Positions 6,597-11,741 of a stretch of 11,741 nt of DNA are shown one piece after another. Numbering within the stretch: the first letter of the stretch is position 1; every line of letters begins with the position of its first letter. The translations under genes and the position numbers were made by a program. Source of the DNA: an uncultured Clostridia bacterium (lineage in GTDB: Bacteria; Bacillota; Clostridia; Christensenellales; UBA1242); NCBI GenBank assembly GCA_944381255.1, contig CALWKL010000027.1, positions 1 through 11,741 on the forward strand, read 5' to 3'. Under the pieces are notes generated by a model. That model saw only the letters and a program-made list of their open reading frames with translations, ran no database searches and was not told the DNA's origin.

Positions 6597-7338
6597 CAAT
6601 TCAATGCTTTTGGCAAAATTGCAAGTTTTAAACGGCAATCAACTCAAAATTTTGGCATGTGTACTAATGCTAATAGACCATATAGGAGCGATTTTATTAC
6701 CTGAGATAACAGTATTGCGTATCATAGGACGACTTGCCTTCCCTATCTTTGCCTACTTTATAGCTGAAGGGTGTAAATACACTCATAATAAAACAAAGTA
6801 CTTCTTGCTGATCGCTATACTTGGTATAGCAATGATGATTGTTCAATTTGCCTTTACTGATGAACTGTTTGGAAATATTTTTATAACCTTTGCTATGTCA
6901 ATCTTGCTAATATATCTCTTTGATGAGTTAAAAAAAGAGATTTTAAATCAAAAAATAAATGCCCTTCGCCAAATTGGTTGGTATAGCATTATAATAATAG
7001 TGCTAGTAATTTACGCAATAATATGTAGTAATGTATCTATAGATTATGGCTTAGCTGGAGTAATGGTACCAGTACTAATAAGTCTAGCCAATTTTTACAA
7101 ATTGAAAGTTGATATGGCAGAAATTTTAGACAATAAATATTTTAGGCTTATATTACTGGCTTTTGGACTAATAGCTGTATCTATTGTCTATGGAGGTATT
7201 CAATATTGGAGTTTGTTAGTACTCATACCGCTTGCCCTATATAATGGCGAGCGTGGAAAATGGAAGATGAAATATTTTTTCTATATATTTTATCCCACAC
7301 ATATCGCCTTGCTATATGGCCTATCCCTTGTGCTATAA
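6589..7338 (+). CDS. TraX-family polytopic membrane protein
   Basis: This 249-aa protein has about eight to nine hydrophobic segments. It carries TraX-family signatures: an N-terminal LKILACVLMLIDHIGA (19-34), then LRIIGRLAFPIFAYFIAEG (43-61) followed by Thr-His-Asn (65-67), and near the C-terminus YIFYPTHIALLYG (232-244). TraX of the F plasmid acetylates pilin, but chromosomal relatives without any conjugation genes are widespread in Firmicutes and are best viewed as membrane-embedded acyltransferase-like proteins of unknown substrate. The GTG start at 6589 is supported by GGAG (6578-6581) 7 bases upstream, inside the preceding zinc-ribbon gene that it overlaps by 8 bases. An in-frame ATG five codons later (6604) is a possible alternative. 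No clear terminator follows. Confidence 0.88.
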   Translation: MNSNSMLLAKLQVLNGNQLKILACVLMLIDHIGAILLPEITVLRIIGRLAFPIFAYFIAEGCKYTHNKTKYFLLIAILGIAMMIVQFAFTDELFGNIFITFAMSILLIYLFDELKKEILNQKINALRQIGWYSIIIIVLVIYAIICSNVSIDYGLAGVMVPVLISLANFYKLKVDMAEILDNKYFRLILLAFGLIAVSIVYGGIQYWSLLVLIPLALYNGERGKWKMKYFFYIFYPTHIALLYGLSLVL

Positions 7339-7401
7339 ATAAAAAACTTTAATTTTGCAGATATTTCGTTTTTATCGTAACCTTGTATTTAACAATAAAT
7401 A

Positions 7402-7430
7402 TTGACTAAAACAAATTTTTATGTTATTAT
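7402..7430 (+). promoter_or_regulatory. strong sigma-A promoter of the 153-aa gene, extended -10
   Basis: TTGACT (7402-7407), a 17-base spacer and TATTAT (7425-7430) preceded by TGT, giving an extended -10. This is among the best promoters in the window. Confidence 0.8.
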
Positions 7431-7461
7431 TACTTAAATTAAAAGTATGGAGGCAAATAAA

Positions 7462-7923
7462 ATGATAGATGACTTTAACGAAATTTCACCTGCTGATCTA
7501 TCTCCAGAAGATGAGTTGATGCACTATGTATCTTACACTCGCTCTGCTAGCAATATGTACGAAACGACCGAAGTCCTAATTCCTAGTAGAGATATTAACA
7601 AAATTATTTTCCCTACAGACTGCACAAGTTTTGAACTTTTTGATAAAGTTTTGCGCCATCAAAATGACCAAACTGTTTTTGTAGGCGAGATAGTAAATCG
7701 AAGCCAATACTACATTGGTAAAAAATACTCTCTAGATGACCTAATCCGTAAATTCGGAGAAAACGCAGATATAGTTGAGATTTGCCGTGATTCTGGCTCC
7801 AATGCTGCAGTTAAGGTATATGGCAATGAGTTTATCGCTTTGCGTGATACCGACCAAGTAATATCACCAGATAGAGTAAAGACAAGTTCTACCCCTACAA
7901 AGTCTTATATGGAAAGATATTAA
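7462..7923 (+). CDS. unrecognised 153-aa protein, monocistronic
   Basis: I do not recognise this protein. It is 153 aa, acidic at the N-terminus (IDDFNEISPADLSPEDEL) and has no signal peptide, membrane segment or Cys-pair motif. The middle, about 38-130, looks like a compact alpha/beta domain with the stretches VLIPSRDINKIIFP, DQTVFVGEIVNRSQYYIG and AAVKVYGNEFIALRD. The last 20 residues are Ser/Thr-rich and probably disordered. The ATG at 7462 is chosen because GGAGG (7449-7453) lies 8 bases upstream; an in-frame ATG at 7447 overlaps that site and is unlikely to be used. An extended -10 promoter and a perfect 12-bp hairpin terminator frame it as a single-gene unit with probably high expression. 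Confidence 0.85.
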   Translation: MIDDFNEISPADLSPEDELMHYVSYTRSASNMYETTEVLIPSRDINKIIFPTDCTSFELFDKVLRHQNDQTVFVGEIVNRSQYYIGKKYSLDDLIRKFGENADIVEICRDSGSNAAVKVYGNEFIALRDTDQVISPDRVKTSSTPTKSYMERY

Positions 7924-7943
7924 GTTTTTAAATTAAATAAAGT

Positions 7944-7980
7944 AAAGAAGTTACTTAAATTTTAGTAACTTCTTTTTTTA
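7944..7980 (+). terminator. strong rho-independent terminator
   Basis: AAAGAAGTTACT (7944-7955) pairs perfectly with AGTAACTTCTTT (7964-7975) around an 8-base loop, followed by further T residues. It lies 20 bases after the stop of the 153-aa gene. The opposite strand also has a T-rich tail, so it may stop the convergent DUF1963 transcript too. Confidence 0.9.
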
Positions 7981-8032
7981 TTTTTATTAGATAACAATAA
8001 ATTAAAAATATAAATTATAAACTCGATAATAT

Positions 8033-9154
8033 TTAATTATTTTTATCAAAAGTTTGCAAATCGCAAGTTATATTAGAAAAATCAAGTTTTTCAAGGTCTG
8101 TCTTTGCTATATATACAAACAATCTACTTTCGCAAGTCTTGTCAATAGGCAAATTAATGCTTAATAGTAGCATTAACTCATTATCCCCTACACTAGAACT
8201 AGTGCATTCTGCCAAAGATGAATGATTTATATCCACGGCATAACCGAGAATTTGAGCAACAGATTTATCCTCTCGTCCAAAAGCGATTACGCTATCTGGT
8301 TGCTTTAAATACTCAGGCAATAACTTGTTAGCTAAATTCTCTGCCTCGTACACATACGGTACTTGCTCGGCGCTCTTAAAATCTAAATAATTAGTATTAT
8401 GCACTTGCATAGTACCATCAAAATTATTAAAATTAGGTGAAAATTCACTTAATTTATCATTAAAATAATAAATTTTCAATAAATTTTTATTATTTTCTAC
8501 ATTATTTTTTGTTAATTTTGCAAATACAGATAAACACCCACTTTTAGGTAAAATTCCCTCAGTGTCAAATTTATTTATTTCACCTAAATCTATTTGCATC
8601 AAAAAGTCATATGGCACTTCCTTGCTACCCGCATCATCGTTATCCATGTCGATAGGCCACTTAAAGTTTTGAGGCAAATCAGGTTTGCCACCTATTCTAC
8701 TGTTTGTTTTATTCTCTGTAATATAAGCTTTTATAGCATTTTTCTTATTTTCTTTAAAGAAATTTATATAATTAAACTCGCTATTAGTATTTTTACGAAA
8801 TTTTTTCGTTTTCTTAAACTCTATTTTGTCCTTTTCTCCATAGACAAATAAAGATTTTGGTTTATATCCCTCTATATGATAGACATATCTATCACAATAT
8901 TTATGGTCAAAATCGTGCTCTACATATGCGCCATCTTTGTTTTTTACCACTACAAATATTAAACTATAGCAAAATATATAGTAATTTGGAGTTTCGATAA
9001 CAAAATGCATAAAATGTAACAAAGTAAGCACTAGCATAGCCACAAAAATCACAAGTTTCGCTGTAGGACTACTTAAAAATATTATTGTTATTAATCCAAC
9101 TAATATAATACAAGTTGCAAAATACGGCGGATACCGTCCCCAAGTAATTTTCAT
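8033..9154 (-). CDS. membrane-anchored DUF1963 (YwqG-like) protein
   Basis: This is a 373-aa protein in two parts. Residues about 9-29 and 33-53 are two hydrophobic segments, with a further hydrophobic stretch at 57-70, so the N-terminus is a membrane anchor. The C-terminal two thirds matches the DUF1963/YwqG family, with NSRIGGKPDLPQNFKWP (151-167), the PYDFLMQIDLGEI segment (181-193) and LPKSGCLSVFAKL (202-214); its biochemical role is not known. YwqG itself is a soluble protein of roughly 260 aa, so the membrane anchor and the Lys/Asn-rich linker (about 108-150) are additions. AAGGAG (9160-9165) lies 5 bases before the ATG, and a consensus promoter lies at 9181-9209. It is a single-gene unit, converging on the 153-aa gene. 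Confidence 0.85.
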   Translation of the reverse strand: MKITWGRYPPYFATCIILVGLITIIFLSSPTAKLVIFVAMLVLTLLHFMHFVIETPNYYIFCYSLIFVVVKNKDGAYVEHDFDHKYCDRYVYHIEGYKPKSLFVYGEKDKIEFKKTKKFRKNTNSEFNYINFFKENKKNAIKAYITENKTNSRIGGKPDLPQNFKWPIDMDNDDAGSKEVPYDFLMQIDLGEINKFDTEGILPKSGCLSVFAKLTKNNVENNKNLLKIYYFNDKLSEFSPNFNNFDGTMQVHNTNYLDFKSAEQVPYVYEAENLANKLLPEYLKQPDSVIAFGREDKSVAQILGYAVDINHSSLAECTSSSVGDNELMLLLSINLPIDKTCESRLFVYIAKTDLEKLDFSNITCDLQTFDKNN

Positions 9155-9180
9155 AAATTCTCCTTACCTTACATTATTTA

Positions 9181-9209
9181 ATAATATTATCTATTGAATA
9201 TTTTGTCAA
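9181..9209 (-). promoter_or_regulatory. consensus sigma-A promoter of the DUF1963 gene
   Basis: On the - strand, a perfect TTGACA (9204-9209), a 17-base spacer and TATTAT (9181-9186). The leader to ATG 9154 is about 20 bases and contains AAGGAG. Confidence 0.85.
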
Positions 9210-9266
9210 GCGAAGTTAAAAAATATTATTATATAAATTACAAAAAGTACAAAAATTATCACATAC

Positions 9267-9329
9267 TTGCGTATTTTTGTCATTAAGTTGCATATTTTAG
9301 TCATTAAGTCGCATAATTTGACAACAATA
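9267..9329. repeat. 21-bp tandem repeat, two good copies and one degenerate copy
   Basis: Copies at 9267-9287 and 9288-9308 are 19/21 identical; both begin TTGC(G/A)TATTTT and end GTCATTAAG. A third unit at 9309-9329 keeps 9 of the first 11 positions (TCGCATAATTT) and then diverges. The 21-bp period equals two turns of the helix. The array lies about 58 bases upstream of the -35 box of the DUF1963 promoter, so it may be a set of regulator sites on one face of the DNA. Confidence 0.65.
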
Positions 9330-9380
9330 TTAATTTTTGATTTAAGTAAATTAATTTAAAAAGTTATCTTTTGCTATAAA

Positions 9381-9412
9381 CAAAAAATATCCTTTTAAAA
9401 AGGATATTTTCT
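9381..9412 (-). terminator. rho-independent terminator of the membrane/zinc-ribbon cluster
   Basis: AAAATATCC (9384-9392) pairs with GGATATTTT (9402-9410), and the inner TTTT/AAAA extends the stem. On the - strand the tail is TTTTTTG. It lies 2 bases beyond the stop codon of the last gene of the cluster. Confidence 0.8.
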
Positions 9413-9865
9413 CTAATTATTTTCATTATCTTTTTGCTCTTGTTTCTCTTGCTCTTTTTTGCGTTCAAAATAATTTTTGTAACCTACAGCTTGGTTATCA
9501 CCCTCGTCCCAGCCTTTGCCTCCTGTAGCCAATAACCCTAGCATTACAGCGGCAGCCAATACTATTGCAACGATTGGAATTACTAATTCTGAAGGCATCA
9601 ATGCAGCAGTTACAGCACATACAACAGCTACAATCAATAGACCTGCACCAGAAATAATTTTAAATTTTTTTATAACGGTAACATTTTTTTGAAATATACC
9701 TTGAACCAGCAGTATCAGTCCCCAACCAGCACACAGTATCATACCTGCCCAAGCCAAATTAAAGAAACCAAAATTTTCTGGAATAATTACACTCAAAAGG
9801 TACAACACTGCGGCAAGAACCAAAACAACTGCACCCAAAGTCTTATATAAGAAATTTTTGCTCAT
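9413..9865 (-). CDS. unrecognised small membrane protein, four predicted TM segments
   Basis: This 150-aa protein has four hydrophobic segments at about 8-28, 35-58, 68-90 and 93-114, then a highly charged tail (119-150) rich in Glu, Lys, Gln and Asn that should lie in the cytoplasm if both ends are inside. I do not recognise the family, and no catalytic motif is visible. Its ribosome site AAGGGGT (9871-9877) overlaps the stop codon of the upstream 139-aa gene, and only 10 bases separate the two, so they are co-transcribed and probably translationally coupled. It is the last gene before a strong terminator. Position suggests a membrane partner of the YdjG/YdjI-like pair upstream; this is inference from context only. 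Confidence 0.82.
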   Translation of the reverse strand: MSKNFLYKTLGAVVLVLAAVLYLLSVIIPENFGFFNLAWAGMILCAGWGLILLVQGIFQKNVTVIKKFKIISGAGLLIVAVVCAVTAALMPSELVIPIVAIVLAAAVMLGLLATGGKGWDEGDNQAVGYKNYFERKKEQEKQEQKDNENN

Positions 9866-9875
9866 TTTACACCCC

Positions 9876-10295
9876 TTATCTTAGTATTACGGTACCAGAC
9901 ACCGCACAAATTTTTTCGCCCTCAGTAAGCACAATATCACTATTATGAGCATAGGTCCTCACAATACCTGAAAGGCGAATTTTCACTTCGGGAACATTTT
10001 CATTCGCCACTAGCACTGTATATTTGCCTGGCATCAATAATGAATCTTTTGAGACTAAGTAAGTTTGATTCCTATCTAGCAAAATATCTCCCTCACGCAA
10101 ACTTACCAAAACATTGCCAGCTTTGTCAGTAACTTCATCTTTCTTGGTGTATCTTGCATCATTACGCACATATACACCACTGACAACCTCTCCATCTTTT
10201 TTTCTTCTGCGCACAATAGCCGAAATGAGCCAAGATAATACGACTATTACCAGCACGGCACTTACGACTATTAGTGCAATAATACTCCATTCCAT
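9876..10295 (-). CDS. unrecognised single-pass membrane protein with beta-rich domain
   Basis: This 139-aa protein has one N-terminal hydrophobic segment (about 4-28) followed by RRRKK (29-33), which by the positive-inside rule places the rest in the cytoplasm. Residues 36-139 read as a series of short beta strands with Gly and Asp turns, for example LREGDILLDRNQTYLVS (66-82) and DIVLTEGEKICAVSGTVIL (120-138). I do not recognise a family. The architecture, one anchor plus a small beta domain beside an SPFH-protein gene, is loosely reminiscent of NfeD proteins, which partner SPFH proteins, but no NfeD signature was clear. AAGGAA (10305-10310) precedes the ATG by 9 bases. A promoter at 10331-10359 could start this gene and the 150-aa gene independently. 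Confidence 0.82.
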   Translation of the reverse strand: MEWSIIALIVVSAVLVIVVLSWLISAIVRRRKKDGEVVSGVYVRNDARYTKKDEVTDKAGNVLVSLREGDILLDRNQTYLVSKDSLLMPGKYTVLVANENVPEVKIRLSGIVRTYAHNSDIVLTEGEKICAVSGTVILR

Positions 10296-10330
10296 ACCAA
10301 ATAATTCCTTTTTTAGTATTTTGCAATTTC

Positions 10331-10359
10331 ATTATACTATTATTTTAAATTTAAAACAA
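10331..10359 (-). promoter_or_regulatory. probable internal sigma-A promoter for the 139-aa and 150-aa genes
   Basis: On the - strand, TTGTTT (10354-10359), a 17-base spacer and TATAAT (10331-10336). It lies in the 136-base gap after the zinc-ribbon gene. The same -35 and -10 boxes with the same spacing are used at 3278-3306. Confidence 0.65.
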
Positions 10360-10431
10360 ACAAAATGATATAATTTCTCGCTTTTGAGTAATGTTTACTT
10401 CTCAATATACCGAATAAATTAATTTTAATTT

Positions 10432-11508
10432 CTAATCGAGAAAGCAAGTAAGGTAAACAAAGCCAGCGACAAGCAATATTGTCAATATAGTTACCAACGA
10501 CACTTTAAAAATACTTAGTGGTGTCTTACCAGTAACTTTGCCATTTTCTCCATTTACATAAAAATTATATAATTTCCCTCGGTAAGTGTGATGCCCTACA
10601 TACACAGGTACCAACACATATTTATATTTTTGTTTTAAAAAAGCAGTCTTGGCATCTAAAAAATCAATAGTATCATATCTATAACGCTGTAAGATACGCT
10701 TCCTTATATCTCCACGCATCAAGTCCTGCCCCTCTTTCCAACACGCTTTACCATCTTTGTTATAAGTACTAGCCTTGAATCCCCTCAAATAATCTTCATT
10801 GTATACTGGCGCATCGTTAGTAGAAAATGGAGATAATTTATTAAGTGTAGTGGTAGTTATATTAGAACTCGCCTGTACCAAAAAATCATCGTATTTTACA
10901 TCAATATTTCCATTTATATAGAAATATCTAATATAACTACTTTTGTTGGTATTAATGCGCTCTCCTAGTCTACCACTATACGAAGTTTTTGTTTCACAAT
11001 CGAATGTAAAGACTGGATTATACACACCATGGATATTCTCTGGCATTGCACTTTTCTTAAAATTTCGTGGAGCAAAAAATTTTTTCTTTACCCAGTTTTT
11101 TGCCAAATTTGCCACATTCTCCACTGGCATTTTAAAAGGAACGACTCCTTGAGGCTTTAAGCCTGGCAATTCATTGGTTTTTATAATATGTTTAGTACCG
11201 CAAAAACTGCACTCATGTGCGACATCTTGATTGCTAATTATCTGCCTCGCCCCACAAGTTTCGCAACTATATACCTCTACATTATCCCAAACTTTTGCTT
11301 CGTTTAGTAATTCATCAATATTTTTTTCAGTAACAGTGGTATCCGCATTTATATCAAATCGACTTCCACAATATTGGCACAGTACTTTTTGCTGGGCTAC
11401 ATCAAAAATTGTTTCTCCACCACAATTGGGACATTTATAGATATTCATCTCTACATTGTCGTCAGAATACAACTTTTCCTGAGCTTTGTCGTATTGTTCT
11501 TTTTTCAT
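10432..11508 (-). CDS. YdjG-like double zinc-ribbon, C-terminally anchored membrane protein
   Basis: This 358-aa protein has two N-terminal TFIIB-type zinc ribbons (C26/C29/C44/C47 and C82/C85/C100/C103). A globular domain follows, with the family-typical block GVVPFKMPVENVANLAKNW (about 120-138), then FFAPRNF and HGVYNPVFTFD. A single C-terminal membrane segment spans about 333-356. This layout matches B. subtilis YdjG and many clostridial relatives, often mislabelled as primosomal protein N' because of the ribbons. In B. subtilis, ydjG lies in the pspA-ydjGHI operon and works with YdjI and PspA in membrane organisation under stress. Here its ATG overlaps the stop of the SPFH gene (ATGA, 11505-11508). 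No ribosome site is visible, so translation is probably coupled. The name is by layout and motif, not by alignment. Confidence 0.85.
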   Translation of the reverse strand: MKKEQYDKAQEKLYSDDNVEMNIYKCPNCGGETIFDVAQQKVLCQYCGSRFDINADTTVTEKNIDELLNEAKVWDNVEVYSCETCGARQIISNQDVAHECSFCGTKHIIKTNELPGLKPQGVVPFKMPVENVANLAKNWVKKKFFAPRNFKKSAMPENIHGVYNPVFTFDCETKTSYSGRLGERINTNKSSYIRYFYINGNIDVKYDDFLVQASSNITTTTLNKLSPFSTNDAPVYNEDYLRGFKASTYNKDGKACWKEGQDLMRGDIRKRILQRYRYDTIDFLDAKTAFLKQKYKYVLVPVYVGHHTYRGKLYNFYVNGENGKVTGKTPLSIFKVSLVTILTILLVAGFVYLTCFLD

Positions 11509-11741
11509 TTTAATTTAGTACCACACTCCGCACAAAATTTTGCGTTTGGCTTAACTTCTACACCGCAATTAGGGCAGGTAGGGCGTAAATTTTGTCCACA
11601 CTCCGCACAAAACTTTGCATTAGCACCTACATGAGCACCACATACAGGGCAAACCTTACCTGTAGGAGAGTTATTGGACATTTGTTGCATATTTTGGGCA
11701 AACATATTACCCATTCCCATACCCATGCCCAAGCCCATTCC
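11505..11741 (-). CDS. C-terminus of an SPFH/YdjI-like protein with tandem zinc ribbons (partial)
   Basis: Only the last 78 codons are inside the window. The frame is still open at the edge (a Gly codon precedes the first visible Met), so the true start lies outside. The visible part is a Gly/Met-rich repeat of the GMGMGMG type, a Gln/Asn linker, and then two zinc ribbons. The first has CPVCG and CAECG and the second CPNCG and CAECG, eight Cys in all. This tail is typical of YdjI-type stomatin/prohibitin-family (SPFH) proteins, membrane scaffold proteins often mislabelled as virion core or antifreeze proteins. The SPFH domain itself cannot be seen, so the assignment rests on the tail and on the YdjG-like gene overlapping its stop codon. 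Confidence 0.75.
   Translation of the reverse strand, partial: GMGLGMGMGMGNMFAQNMQQMSNNSPTGKVCPVCGAHVGANAKFCAECGQNLRPTCPNCGVEVKPNAKFCAECGTKLK

Noticed and set aside
6589..7338. Evidence for a conjugative element because of TraX.
   Set aside because: No relaxase, type IV secretion, pilin or integrase gene is near; chromosomal TraX-like genes without conjugation genes are common.
8594..8851. Open frame on the + strand inside the DUF1963 gene, and similar frames opposite ychF, pta, the Sel1-repeat gene and the zinc-ribbon genes.
   Set aside because: They lack ribosome sites and family-like composition and lie entirely opposite genes with clear coding evidence.
10369..10374. TATAAT on the + strand in the gap between the - strand genes.
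   Set aside because: There is no + strand gene downstream and no suitable -35; it is explained by AT-rich composition.
10386..10403. AGTAA-TGT-TTACT hairpin as a terminator between the zinc-ribbon gene and the 139-aa gene.
   Set aside because: The stem is only 5 bp of mostly A-T and no T-run follows on the - strand.
10432..11508. Primosomal protein N' or a helicase, a label often given to this type of sequence.
   Set aside because: No Walker A or helicase motif is present; the zinc ribbons and C-terminal membrane segment fit a YdjG-like protein.
1..11741. Defence system, CRISPR array, insertion sequence, prophage or tRNA gene.
   Set aside because: No spaced identical repeats, transposase or integrase motifs, phage structural genes or cloverleaf-like sequences were found on reading both strands.

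Overview
This window looks like an ordinary chromosomal segment of a low-GC, Gram-positive-type bacterium, probably an uncultured Clostridia/Bacillota lineage. Evidence for this: the DNA is strongly AT-rich; ribosome binding sites are GGAGG-like; several promoters are close to the sigma-A consensus; intergenic hairpins end in T-tracts; and the gene families (catalytic-domain-only Pta, chromosomal TraX-like protein, a YdjG/YdjI-like zinc-ribbon pair) are common in that group. TGA is used as a stop, so the standard bacterial code applies. The lineage is inferred from style and families, not from a marker phylogeny. No tRNA, rRNA, CRISPR array, transposase, integrase or phage gene was found, and no gene-free stretch exceeds 300 bases.

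Layout. (1) 1-1475: ychF on the + strand with its own promoter, then a 253-base gap holding a cluster of four DnaA-box-like sites and two hairpin terminators, where ychF converges on pta. (2) 1476-3175 (- strand): a two-gene unit, an unrecognised helical protein (213 aa) followed after 17 bases by phosphate acetyltransferase (pta). (3) 3278-5979 (+ strand): a Sel1-repeat protein and arginyl-tRNA synthetase. (4) 5999-7338 (+ strand): an almost G/C-free stretch, a promoter, then a translationally coupled pair, a small zinc-ribbon protein and a TraX-like membrane protein. (5) 7402-7980 (+ strand): a stand-alone unknown 153-aa gene with a very good promoter and terminator. (6) 8033-9329 (- strand): a membrane-anchored DUF1963 (YwqG-like) protein with a consensus promoter and a 21-bp tandem repeat upstream. 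(7) 9381-11741 (- strand): a likely envelope-stress or membrane-organising cluster made of the zinc-ribbon tail of an SPFH (YdjI-like) protein cut by the window edge, a YdjG-like double-zinc-ribbon membrane protein overlapping it by ATGA, and two small unrecognised membrane proteins.

How they fit together: the housekeeping genes (ychF, argS, pta) serve translation and acetyl-CoA/acetyl-phosphate metabolism. The part most likely to hold something undescribed is region 7, where two unrecognised membrane proteins sit beside a YdjI/YdjG-type pair. The most unusual non-coding signal is the DnaA-box cluster at 1287-1422.
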